Below are positions 1 through 7,612 of a stretch of 15,276 nt of DNA, one piece after another. Positions within the stretch are counted from its first letter, which is position 1. Each line of letters opens with the position of its first letter. The notes beneath the pieces were generated by a model, which saw only the letters and a list, made by a program, of their open reading frames with translations, made no database searches and had not been told where the DNA came from. Made by a program: the position numbers and the translations under genes. The DNA comes from Lachnospiraceae bacterium UBA6452 (lineage in GTDB: Bacteria > Bacillota > Clostridia > Lachnospirales > Lachnospiraceae). Location: the NCBI GenBank assembly GCA_002441865.1, contig DJNY01000172.1, positions 1 through 15,276 on the forward strand. The letters run 5' to 3'.

Positions 1-1811
1 TCCGCAAAATCCGCATCGGTCTGTTCACAGGTCAGATACGTATACATACCGTAGAAATCCACATTGGCCCAGCCCAGTCCGCCGGTCGCACCGACACTGC
101 CAAACTGTTTCAGATGATCTTCATAGCTCTTATCGCCGGTCGTTTTGTAAAGCTCTGCAAGCGCCCAGAAATATTCGTCCTTTACAACGGTATCCGGGTA
201 TTCTCCGGTCACGATCTCCTGCGGATTTTTAAATCCTTCCCTGTCTGCATCTGCATTGGCATCCATATAGCCAAGTGCTTTTTCCGCTGCCTTTAAGCAG
301 GTATCCGCAAAAGACGCATCAACATCTTTGTAAATTCTGCCCGCCATTGCCATCACTGCTGCAAAATCTCCTGTCGCCGCAGTTGAGATTGGGGAAAGAA
401 TGAGCTGTTCCGTTTCTTCCTGCGGCATCACGGTACTTGGGAAGTTAGCGCAGGTTACCTTATGGTAGACACCGCCGCTCGCACTGTCCTGCATCTTCAG
501 CATCCAGTCAAGCTCATAACGTGCTTCATCCAGCACATCAGGTGTTCCGTTGCCGCTCTCCGGAATATCCATATCATCACCGAATACATCCGGATAATTT
601 TCATAGGCAAGTAAGATATCGGCAACTGCCTTTGCACCGGATACCACATATCTGCCGTAGTCACCCGCATCGTGCCAGCCGCCCGTTACATCTTTCTTCT
701 CATCCGTTCCGTAAATGACTGCTTCCCCGGTATGACAAGCCGGATGCGCAAAATCACCCGCCTGTTTTTCGGAAAGTTCCACGCCGCAGCGCTGCAGATA
801 TAACATTCTGACAGCATCCTTTAACAGATCCCGATACACATCATCACCGATCTTAAATTCATAAGATTCTCCGCAGGCATCGTTTTTGATCCGGTAAGTG
901 CCCGGCTGGATCACAGAAGAAAAATCACCTGTTGCACAGTTTTCTCTGGAAGAAACATTTTTCTCTGCTGCAGTGATCTGTCCTGTGAATACGCTCTTTT
1001 CTGTGGCAGTGTCGATCACTTCAAAGCTGTTTCCGATCTCGTTGCCGCGGAAGGTTGCGATCTTGATGTCGCCCGGCTGATAACCGACCTGATTGATATT
1101 GATGTCAGGTGTTTCGATGGCTTCTGCTTCCTCTGCCCTGTTGGATGCATCCGTGATCTCCAGATCCACATTATCCAGTGTCACAATGTGTTCACCCAGA
1201 TCCCCGTCCCCCTCATAGGTACCGAGATTAAAACAAAGACGTGGGGAAGGATCACTGACTTCTTCCATCGTCAGTTCATATTCATAATGCTGCATTTCTT
1301 CCGTTGCAGCGATCGTATCCGTAAAATAAGCATGGTAGTCGCCACCGTTGATCTGCAGGCGCCATACGACCGTTCTCGGTTTACTGGCAGCAAGATCAAA
1401 CGCAAATTTGTAAGTAACACCCGTGTCCAGCCGGAAACCGTCATAGTAAAGCTGCACGCTGTAATCCAGGTTGCCGACATCCGTGATATCTACCTCAAGC
1501 TGTTCCTCATCATTGGTACGAAGCGATGCTTCTCCACCGTTCTTATAGGTATTCCATCTATCTGTACCGCTTTTGAAATCTCCGTTTTTGATCATATTAC
1601 CGACCGGAAGTTCATCTTCTTTGCTCTCTTCCTTTGCCGGCTCCTCTTTTTCGATTTCGTCCGTTTCCTCCTCCGGCTCATCAGATGCCGCATCTGTCTC
1701 TTCCACGCTCTCTGTCTGTGCGGTTTCTTCAGCCGTTTCCTGTTTTCCACACGCCAGAAGTGACATTGTCAGCGATGCACATAGCAGCGCCATCATCAGT
1801 TTTCTTTTCAT
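1..1811 (-). CDS. GH9-family glycoside hydrolase, modular lipoprotein (3' end outside window)
   Basis: The frame is open for 603 codons from the ATG at 1811 to the window edge. Residues 1-21 are a lipoprotein signal peptide (KRK start, hydrophobic core, lipobox LLAC with Cys21), so the enzyme should be anchored outside the membrane. Residues 24-67 are a very acidic Glu/Asp-rich spacer. Residues about 70-222 look like a CBM4/9-type carbohydrate-binding module (NGDF near the start, an LDNVDLEI strand at the end). Residues about 235-320 resemble the Ig-like domain that precedes GH9 modules (INQVGYQP). The catalytic domain begins near 325 and contains GGWHDAGDYGRYV; the two Asp of DAGD (381, 384) are the conserved GH9 base region. 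The C-terminal half, including the general-acid Glu, lies beyond the window. GH9 enzymes mostly cleave beta-1,4-glucans such as cellulose, mixed-linkage glucan or xyloglucan; the substrate here is not determinable. A GGAAAGG lies 12 nt upstream of the start. Confidence 0.9.
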   Translation of the reverse strand, partial: MKRKLMMALLCASLTMSLLACGKQETAEETAQTESVEETDAASDEPEEETDEIEKEEPAKEESKEDELPVGNMIKNGDFKSGTDRWNTYKNGGEASLRTNDEEQLEVDITDVGNLDYSVQLYYDGFRLDTGVTYKFAFDLAASKPRTVVWRLQINGGDYHAYFTDTIAATEEMQHYEYELTMEEVSDPSPRLCFNLGTYEGDGDLGEHIVTLDNVDLEITDASNRAEEAEAIETPDININQVGYQPGDIKIATFRGNEIGNSFEVIDTATEKSVFTGQITAAEKNVSSRENCATGDFSSVIQPGTYRIKNDACGESYEFKIGDDVYRDLLKDAVRMLYLQRCGVELSEKQAGDFAHPACHTGEAVIYGTDEKKDVTGGWHDAGDYGRYVVSGAKAVADILLAYENYPDVFGDDMDIPESGNGTPDVLDEARYELDWMLKMQDSASGGVYHKVTCANFPSTVMPQEETEQLILSPISTAATGDFAAVMAMAGRIYKDVDASFADTCLKAAEKALGYMDANADADREGFKNPQEIVTGEYPDTVVKDEYFWALAELYKTTGDKSYEDHLKQFGSVGATGGLGWANVDFYGMYTYLTCEQTDADFA

Positions 1812-1880
1812 GTTTTTCCCATACCTTTCCGGGAAAGTCTCCCTCCGGTCCGTAACCCGCAGACCGCTTTCCCTTCATCA

Positions 1881-1909
1881 AGTATAATAAAAAAAAGTGC
1901 TTTATTCAA
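1881..1909 (-). promoter_or_regulatory. Candidate sigma-A promoter of the GH9 gene
   Basis: Reading the minus strand, TTGAAT (1904-1909) is followed by a 17-nt spacer and TATACT (1881-1886). Both boxes are close to consensus and spacing is ideal. The leader to the ATG at 1811 would be about 60 nt. The spacer is AT-rich with a run of eight T. Confidence 0.6.
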
Positions 1910-1929
1910 TGAAATTTTCGTGTTATGAT
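1901..1929 (+). promoter_or_regulatory. Candidate extended -10 promoter of the three-gene plus-strand unit
   Basis: An extended -10 (TG at 1921-1922, then TATGAT at 1924-1929) lies about 40 nt upstream of the ATG at 1969. The -35 at 17-nt spacing (TTTATT, 1901-1906) is poor, as is common with extended -10 promoters. It overlaps the -35 of the divergent GH9 promoter by three bases. Confidence 0.4.
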
Positions 1930-1968
1930 GAGGAAAACTATATTGATCTTTAGCAGGAGTTATTATCT

Positions 1969-2352
1969 ATGGAAGAAATGCAAAATCAGCCCGTGCAGGA
2001 ACCGGGCAATACTTATTCCTCTAAAAACAACAGTTTTACCGTATTATCTCTCTGCTTCGGTATGATCGCGATCGCGACCTGCTCCATGTTTTTCATTGCG
2101 TTACCGGCAGGCGGTCTCAGCATTTTATTTGCCGTTCTTTCCAAAGGGCGGGAGCGCAAAATGCAGGCGGTCTGCAAGGCAGGTATCATCACTTCGGCAA
2201 TCGGGATCTTTTTGTCTGTCATCATCACAGGAGCAGCATTCTATATGATGTTTGCAAACCCTGATTACAGACAGCAGCTTAATGATATGTCACAGCAGAT
2301 GTACGGTGAAACCTTTGATGACATGCTGAAAGAAAGGGGACTGGATCTATGA
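1969..2352 (+). CDS. Small membrane protein, DUF4190-like
   Basis: 127 aa of unknown function. The N-terminal 20 residues are polar (Gln/Asn-rich). Hydrophobic segments at about 22-58 form a helical hairpin rich in Gly and Ala, and a third lies at about 70-96, separated by a basic loop (KGRERKMQ) that should be cytoplasmic. The C-terminal 30 residues are polar and rich in Met, Gln and Asp. This layout, including a conserved-looking second half (KAGIITSAIGIFLS), resembles DUF4190 proteins; the assignment is by pattern only. The start is supported by AGGAG at 1955-1959, 9 nt before the ATG. The stop overlaps the next start in an ATGA, so the two are probably translationally coupled and made in similar amounts. 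Confidence 0.75.
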   Translation: MEEMQNQPVQEPGNTYSSKNNSFTVLSLCFGMIAIATCSMFFIALPAGGLSILFAVLSKGRERKMQAVCKAGIITSAIGIFLSVIITGAAFYMMFANPDYRQQLNDMSQQMYGETFDDMLKERGLDL

Positions 2353-2825
2353 GTCTGACGATCGGTGCTTTTCAGCCATATGGCGGTTATTATGGTATAC
2401 AGCCACAGGCGGGTTCTGTGAAAAATCCGGGCGAGTCTGAGATAACCGCTCCGGGGCGGAAATCCTCTCCGGCAGAATGTGAAACCTGCAGGGAACGAAA
2501 ATATCAGGATGGATCCGATGAAATGGTATCTTTCAAATCCGCCTCACATATTTCACCTTCCGCTTCCGCATCAGCTGTCCGTGCCCATGAGCAGGAACAT
2601 GTTTCCAATGCATTTAAACAGGCGGCTGCAGACGGCGGCAAAGTATTGCAGGCAAGTGTCAGCCTGAAGACTGCGATCTGCCCGGAATGCGGTACAAGCT
2701 ATGTTGCCGGCGGTGAAACTACCACAAAGATTTCCTATACAAACGAGGAAAATCCATATCAGAAGCAGAAAAAGATCCAGGACAGCCTGCGTTACACAGG
2801 GCAGAATCTTGATCTTGCCTGCTAA
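2349..2825 (+). CDS. Putative HExxH metalloprotease-like protein (SprA-related-like)
   Basis: 158 aa, no signal peptide and no membrane segment. The notable feature is VRAHEQEHV at 77-85: H80-E81-x-x-H84 is a zincin-type zinc site, and the RAHEQ-H context resembles the putative metalloproteases of the SprA-related family. Two CxxC pairs flank it (C44/C47 in CETC, C111/C114 in CPEC) and the last residue is Cys158. The first 40 residues are Gly/Tyr/Pro-rich and probably disordered; the segment between the first CxxC and HEQEH is Ser/Ala-rich. The third zinc ligand of a protease is not evident, so catalysis is unproven; a structural zinc or redox role is an alternative. Its ATG overlaps the upstream stop by 4 nt (ATGA), so it is the middle gene of a unit with two membrane proteins. 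Confidence 0.8.
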   Translation: MSLTIGAFQPYGGYYGIQPQAGSVKNPGESEITAPGRKSSPAECETCRERKYQDGSDEMVSFKSASHISPSASASAVRAHEQEHVSNAFKQAAADGGKVLQASVSLKTAICPECGTSYVAGGETTTKISYTNEENPYQKQKKIQDSLRYTGQNLDLAC

Positions 2826-2848
2826 TTACGTTGGGAGAACATTCATAA

Positions 2849-3583
2849 ATGAAACAGATAAAATCTTCTGCTGCTTTAAAGGCAGATGCCAGACAGCAGC
2901 TTCTCGGTAAATATAAAACAGTGATCCTTGCCTATCTGATCATGCAGTTTCTGTTATCCGGCTGTATGACATTTGCACAGGCACAGGTCAATTTAAACAC
3001 AGGGACTGGAATGGGCATTTATTACCTGATCTATTTTATCCTGCTGTTATTATCCGCGATCTTTATCACCGGACAGAACCAGCTCTATAAAAACATTGCC
3101 CGTGGTCTTCCCTATTACGTCAAAGATATGTGGACAGGCTTCCACGGACTGGCAGACCATGCAATCCTGGTACATCTGATCATCTCCGGTCTGTGTCTTC
3201 TGACAGGCATTCCGTTTATCCTGTCATGCATGCTTATGGCATATACCAAAAACTATTATCTGTCCCTGCTCGTTGCAGCAACCGGTATCTTCTTTATCGT
3301 TATGTCCATCCTTTTATCGATCTGGTATTCACAGGCGCTTTACCTGATCACGGACTATCCGGAAGAATCAGCGCTGCAGCTCTTAAAGCACAGCAGATCT
3401 CTGATGAAAGGACACGCCGGCAGTTATTTCTATCTGCTGGTCAGCTTTATCGGAATCTGGCTTCTTGTTGTGCTGACCTTCGGAATCGGTATTCTTTGGG
3501 CGTATCCCTATTTTACAGCCACTAAGACGAATTATTATCTGGAGCTGACAGCACCGGAATCCATGAAACCGGAAGAGACCTAA
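2849..3583 (+). CDS. DUF975 family integral membrane protein
   Basis: 244 aa. The N-terminal amphipathic stretch (residues 1-20, KADARQQLLGKY) leads into hydrophobic segments near 21-43, 57-75, 103-125, 136-160 and 192-220, giving about five or six membrane spans. The C-terminal part matches the DUF975 pattern: YPEESALQLLKHSRSLMKG followed by a Phe/Leu-rich helix, GIGILWAYPY and a final TxxNYYxEL segment. The family has no established biochemical role. GGGAG at 2833-2837 lies 11 nt before the ATG, and the gap to the HExxH gene is only 23 nt, so it belongs to the same transcript. The stop codon overlaps the stop of the convergent MocR gene by 3 nt. Confidence 0.85.
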   Translation: MKQIKSSAALKADARQQLLGKYKTVILAYLIMQFLLSGCMTFAQAQVNLNTGTGMGIYYLIYFILLLLSAIFITGQNQLYKNIARGLPYYVKDMWTGFHGLADHAILVHLIISGLCLLTGIPFILSCMLMAYTKNYYLSLLVAATGIFFIVMSILLSIWYSQALYLITDYPEESALQLLKHSRSLMKGHAGSYFYLLVSFIGIWLLVVLTFGIGILWAYPYFTATKTNYYLELTAPESMKPEET

Positions 3584-4989
3584 CGCCATGCGGTTTCCAG
3601 CAGTCCCATTCCTTCTTCTATCCCGGAGAGGGAAAGGGATGCATAACCAAGCATGACCCGATGGGTCTCTTTTTTTATGATCTGATAATCGGAAAGCCCA
3701 TATACCTTGCAGCCCTGCTGCTGTGCTTTCTGTATCAGCTCCTGCTCCGTCACTGTTTCATCCTTTGGAGTAAGCAGCATATGCAGTCCCGCTTCTTCGC
3801 CGGTGATCGTAAACCGGTCCCGAAACGGCTCCAGACACTCCAGCATCTTTTCCTGCTTCTGGCGATACACCTTTCGCATCTTATTCAGATATCGTTCAAA
3901 ATATCCTTCCGCAATAAAACGATTTAAAGCCGCCTGATCGATCCGCGATACGGTAGAGGACAGAAAGCTGCAGTTTTTCTCATAGCGTTTCAGAAGACAT
4001 TTCGGTAAAACAAGATAGCTGACACGGATTGCCGGCGCGATCGATTTAGAAAAAGTTCCCATATAAATGACCTTCTCCTGTTTATCCAGAGACTGCAATG
4101 CCGGGATTGGTTTCCCCTTATACCGGAACTCACTGTCATAATCATCTTCGATCAGATATCTGTTTTCCTTCTCTTTTGCCCATGCTAGCAGTTCAAGCCG
4201 TCTTCCTACAGGCATCACGGCTCCGGTCGGGAACTGGTGTGCAGGCATTACATAGGCGAGATCTGCATCCGTCTGTCCCAATGCAGCAGTGCACATGCCT
4301 TTTTCATCCATATCCATCACGCAGATCCGGTAAGCATTACTGCAAAAGATCCGGTAAGCACGCAGATACGTTTCGTTTTCCATCGCAACCGTACGCATCT
4401 CTCCAAACAACTTTTGCAGCAAAAGCAGCAGATAGTCGTTCCCCGCACCTATGATGATCTGTTCCGGGCTGCAGTTGACGCCTCGTGAAACATGCAGATA
4501 GTGCGCGATCGTCTGGCGAAGCCTTTCATCTCCCTTTGGATTTCCTTTGCGTAAAACATTTTCCTGTTCGTCCAGAAGTACCTGTTTGTGAACCCTCTTC
4601 CATGTAGAAAACGGAAAATAAGACATATCGATCGTATTCGGTGAAAAATCACACAGGAAACTGTCCTCTGCCTGCTTCTGTGTCTCCGTCTGCTCTTCTT
4701 CCTGCATGCCGTCGTTCTCACTGATGATATGATACAGTTCTTCCACATGACTGACAAAATATCCCTGACACGGTTTTGCTTCCAGATATCCCTCGGAGAC
4801 AAGCTGCCCATATGCCAGATCTACCGTCGAGCGGGAGACCTGAAGCTGCTGTGCCAATAAACGAGCGGAGGGAAGCCGCTCTCCATAGCGCAGCTTCCCT
4901 TCTCTGATTTCTTTTTTAATATGATCATAGATCTGTTCATATAAATGTTTTTTGTTGTCCGGATCTAATACGATCAGCAGATTATCCAT
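3580..4989 (-). CDS. MocR/PdxR-type transcriptional regulator (GntR HTH + class I aminotransferase-like domain)
   Basis: 469 aa, the usual size for MocR regulators. Residues about 12-80 are a GntR winged helix (YEQIYDHIKKEI, then RLPSARLLAQQLQVSRSTVDLAY and a GY wing). A Glu/Gln-rich linker (about 85-110) joins it to a fold-type I aminotransferase-like domain. That domain carries HQFPTG (251-256), EDDYDSEFRY (281-290) and GTFSKS with the PLP Schiff-base Lys315, followed by an Arg (322). Such proteins bind PLP and an amino compound as effector and normally do not catalyse transamination. No vitamin B6 or GABA genes adjoin, so the target is unknown. The ATG lies 8 nt inside the DUF2225 gene, with a ribosome site (AAGGAAC, 4998-5003) in its last codons, so the two are coupled. 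Confidence 0.93.
   Translation of the reverse strand: MDNLLIVLDPDNKKHLYEQIYDHIKKEIREGKLRYGERLPSARLLAQQLQVSRSTVDLAYGQLVSEGYLEAKPCQGYFVSHVEELYHIISENDGMQEEEQTETQKQAEDSFLCDFSPNTIDMSYFPFSTWKRVHKQVLLDEQENVLRKGNPKGDERLRQTIAHYLHVSRGVNCSPEQIIIGAGNDYLLLLLQKLFGEMRTVAMENETYLRAYRIFCSNAYRICVMDMDEKGMCTAALGQTDADLAYVMPAHQFPTGAVMPVGRRLELLAWAKEKENRYLIEDDYDSEFRYKGKPIPALQSLDKQEKVIYMGTFSKSIAPAIRVSYLVLPKCLLKRYEKNCSFLSSTVSRIDQAALNRFIAEGYFERYLNKMRKVYRQKQEKMLECLEPFRDRFTITGEEAGLHMLLTPKDETVTEQELIQKAQQQGCKVYGLSDYQIIKKETHRVMLGYASLSLSGIEEGMGLLETAWR
3655..3676 (+). terminator. Candidate intrinsic terminator of the plus-strand unit, inside the convergent gene
   Basis: GACCC (3655-3659), loop GAT, GGGTC (3663-3667), then TC and a run of seven T (3670-3676). 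It stands 72 nt after the DUF975 stop. It lies within the antisense of the last codons of the MocR gene, where it is also coding. The stem is only 5 bp but GC-rich. On the minus strand there is no T run after the stem, so it is one-directional. Confidence 0.5.
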
Positions 4990-5815
4990 TTTTCTGTTCC
5001 TTCATCTTTTTCCTCAGATCGTCCTTCAGATCTCTGGCTCTGTCCTTGATCCGTTTATTCGCAGCCGGCGATACCAGAATGCCTGACAAAAGCTTTGCTG
5101 CCACATCATAATGCTCAAATTCCATGGACAGCACCGCGATCAGGTAATCCACCGTCAGCTCATCCATTCCGCAGATTGGAAAAGATTCCGACTGTCTTGC
5201 TGCCAGAAACCCTTCCAGCGCGCTCTGGCGATATTCCCGTTCTTCCTGCAAAAGCTCCGGCTTCGGATCTGTTTCTGCTGTTTCATCCAGCATACCATGC
5301 AGAAGCCAGGATGATTTCAGACAAATATATGCCTTCTCACTTGCTTTTGCCTTCTTGACAATCGCATTTGCCAATGTCAGCTTATAACGTTCCAGTGCCT
5401 GCTCGTAGGTATAGATCTCGCCATCCATCTGTGTCGGTTTATAATGGGCACAGATCCCTGCACGGATCATTTTTGCCTGCATACTGGAAGTCAGCTCATA
5501 ATAGCGGCCGAGTGCTGCATAGCCACAGTGCGGGCATACGATCGGATCATATTTGACCACATCGATTCCTTCATACCGCGGACGCAGATCCTGGTCTGTT
5601 CCCAGTCTTCTTGCCTTACCTGCACGGATCGTCTTTGATTTAAACTCCGCTTCGCAGATCGGACAGACATATTTTTTATCAAATAATATATCCGCTTCTT
5701 TTACAACAGGAGCATCTGTATCCTTTTTGATCTCTTTTGGATCCGGCTTCTCATAGATAGAAGCGTTTTCCAATTCTCCCAGTCCAAATTGTTTAAGCCC
5801 CGATAAGATACCCAT
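4982..5815 (-). CDS. DUF2225 family protein
   Basis: 277 aa, cytosolic. The N-terminal half holds two zinc-knuckle-like pairs, CPIC (51-54) and CPHC (94-97, in PIVCPHCGYAALG), which together can bind one zinc. The rest (about 135-270) is helical with TPR-like spacing (YEQALERYKLTLANAI, AVLSMEFEHYDVAAKLLSGIL) and ends in a highly charged Lys/Asp-rich tail. This order, zinc site then helical repeats, is that of DUF2225, which has no known function. The start is certain: GAGGAGGA at 5821-5828 with 6-nt spacing from its core. It follows glnS by 15 nt and overlaps the MocR gene by 8 nt, so it is probably expressed with both. Confidence 0.88.
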   Translation of the reverse strand: MGILSGLKQFGLGELENASIYEKPDPKEIKKDTDAPVVKEADILFDKKYVCPICEAEFKSKTIRAGKARRLGTDQDLRPRYEGIDVVKYDPIVCPHCGYAALGRYYELTSSMQAKMIRAGICAHYKPTQMDGEIYTYEQALERYKLTLANAIVKKAKASEKAYICLKSSWLLHGMLDETAETDPKPELLQEEREYRQSALEGFLAARQSESFPICGMDELTVDYLIAVLSMEFEHYDVAAKLLSGILVSPAANKRIKDRARDLKDDLRKKMKEQKNG

Positions 5816-5830
5816 TTTTGTCCTCCTCTA

Positions 5831-7531
5831 TTATGCCTTTGGCAGTTTGAAGGAGCTCTTCAGAGAAACAATTCTGTTAAATACCAGCGCATCTTCCTTG
5901 GAATCTTTATAGTCCACACAGAAGAAGCCGTTTCTTACAAACTGGAAACTCTCGTAAGCTTTTGCGCCTGCGATTGCCGGCTCTATATAGCAGTTTTTCA
6001 GGACAGTCAGTGAATTCGGATTCAGATTCAGACTGCCGTCTTCCTTGTTGTAAACACCCTTCTCTTCATCTACCAGGTTTTCATATAATCGCACTTCTGC
6101 TTTTACCGCTTCCTTTGCAGGAACCCAGTGGATAGTGCCTTTTACTTTACGTTCTGAGAAACCGGAACCTGCTTTTGTTGCAGGATCATAGGTACAATGT
6201 ACCACTGTTACCTTTCCGTTTTCATCTTTTTCAAAGCTCGTACATTTTACGAAATATGCATGCATCAGTCTGACTTCATTTCCAGGGAACAGACGGAAAT
6301 ATTTCTTCGGCGGTTCTTCCATGAAGTCATCCCGTTCGATATACAGTTCTCTGCCAAACGGTACCTGATGAGAACCCAGCTCAGGATTTTCCATGTTATT
6401 GGCAGCTTCCAGCATTTCTGTCTGGTCTTCCGGATAGTTGTCGATAACCAACTTAATCGGATCCAGTACAGCCATCATACGCGGACGTTTCAGTTTCAGA
6501 TCTTCTCTGACACAATATTCCAGCATTGCATATTCTGCTGATGAATTTGCCTTGGAAACACCACAGAGCTCTACGAATTTCTTAATGGATTCCGGTGTGA
6601 AACCACGTCTTCTGAGCGCAGCGATCGAAACAAGACGAGGATCATCCCAACCATCCACGATCTTATCTTCTACCAGCTTTTTGATGTAACGCTTACCGGT
6701 CACAACATTGGTCAGATACATTTTTGCAAATTCGATCTGTCTCGGTGGATGCGGATACTCCAGCTCTCTGACAACCCAGTCATATAACGGACGGTGGTCT
6801 TCAAATTCCAGTGTACAGATGGAATGTGTGATTCCTTCGATCGCATCCTCGATCGGATGTGCAAAGTCGTACATCGGATAAATACACCACTTATCACCCG
6901 TATTATGATGTGTCATATGGGCCACACGATACAGGATCGGATCACGCATATTGATATTCGGGGATGCCATATCGATATGGGCACGCAGTACTTTTGCGCC
7001 ATCCTCGTACATTCCGTTTTTCATGTTTTCAAACAGTTCCAGGTTTTCCTCAATGCTTCTGTCACTGTACGGATCTTTTTTACCAGGCTCTGTCAGCGTT
7101 CCTCTGTAGGCACGGATCTCATCCGCACTCAGATCGGAAACATATGCTTTTCCTTTTTTGATCAGTTTCACTGCACCTTCATACATCTGATCAAAATAAT
7201 CGGATGCAAAGAAGAGACGGTCTCCCCAGTCGGCGCCGAGCCATTTGATATCAGCTTTGATAGACTCCACAAACTCTGTTTTTTCCTTTGTCGGGTTTGT
7301 ATCATCGAAACGCATATTGAACAGTCCGCCATATTCCTGTGCCAGACCGTAGTTCAAAAGAATACTCTTGGCATGTCCGATATGCAGATATCCGTTCGGT
7401 TCCGGTGGAAATCTGGTGTGTACCGTATCATAAACACCCTCTGCCAGATCTTTATCAATTTCCTGCTCAATAAAATTTCTGGAAACAACTTCTTTTTCTT
7501 CTGTCTTTTCGGTCATCTCGTTATTTTCCAT
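5831..7531 (-). CDS. glnS: Glutaminyl-tRNA synthetase
   Basis: 566 aa from the ATG at 7531; E. coli GlnRS is 554 aa. It charges tRNA(Gln) with glutamine in the cytosol. Seen in the sequence: class I signature [16 protein letters not shown] (HIGH at 50-53), RFDDTNP (74-80), the [25 protein letters not shown] region (213-237) and the C-terminal beta-barrel anticodon-binding domains (about 350-566). The KMSKS-equivalent reads [10 protein letters not shown] (276-285) rather than the VMSKRK form of E. coli. The start is chosen because AGGAGG (7538-7543) sits 6 nt upstream. An ATG at 7627 in the same frame has no such site, would run into the preceding gene and adds 32 residues unlike the family. 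It follows the GGDEF-EAL gene by 76 nt and may have its own promoter. Confidence 0.97.
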   Translation of the reverse strand: MENNEMTEKTEEKEVVSRNFIEQEIDKDLAEGVYDTVHTRFPPEPNGYLHIGHAKSILLNYGLAQEYGGLFNMRFDDTNPTKEKTEFVESIKADIKWLGADWGDRLFFASDYFDQMYEGAVKLIKKGKAYVSDLSADEIRAYRGTLTEPGKKDPYSDRSIEENLELFENMKNGMYEDGAKVLRAHIDMASPNINMRDPILYRVAHMTHHNTGDKWCIYPMYDFAHPIEDAIEGITHSICTLEFEDHRPLYDWVVRELEYPHPPRQIEFAKMYLTNVVTGKRYIKKLVEDKIVDGWDDPRLVSIAALRRRGFTPESIKKFVELCGVSKANSSAEYAMLEYCVREDLKLKRPRMMAVLDPIKLVIDNYPEDQTEMLEAANNMENPELGSHQVPFGRELYIERDDFMEEPPKKYFRLFPGNEVRLMHAYFVKCTSFEKDENGKVTVVHCTYDPATKAGSGFSERKVKGTIHWVPAKEAVKAEVRLYENLVDEEKGVYNKEDGSLNLNPNSLTVLKNCYIEPAIAGAKAYESFQFVRNGFFCVDYKDSKEDALVFNRIVSLKSSFKLPKA

Positions 7532-7583
7532 AAAACTCCTCCTCGTGTCAAATCCTCTGCCGTTTTCTTCGTCATTTCTCCTT

Positions 7584-7612
7584 ATGATAGCATAAATACG
7601 GTTTAAATTAAA
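7584..7612 (-). promoter_or_regulatory. Candidate extended -10 promoter upstream of glnS
   Basis: On the minus strand TG-C-TATCAT (7584-7592) forms an extended -10 box about 53 nt before the glnS ATG. The -35 at 17-nt spacing (TTTAAT, 7607-7612) is weak and overlaps the stop codon of the upstream gene. It would let glnS be transcribed independently of guaB. Confidence 0.35.

Noticed and set aside
1188..1763. 191-aa plus-strand frame opposite the GH9 gene
   Set aside because: Antisense to the signal peptide, acidic spacer and binding module of a clear gene; its Phe/Leu/Arg-rich stretches mirror that spacer region.
6794..7606. 270-aa plus-strand frame opposite glnS
   Set aside because: Entirely antisense to an unmistakable GlnRS gene; Cys/Phe/His-rich composition typical of a shadow frame.
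7532..7607. T-box leader before glnS
   Set aside because: The gap is only 76 nt and contains neither a T-box motif nor an antiterminator-like stem.
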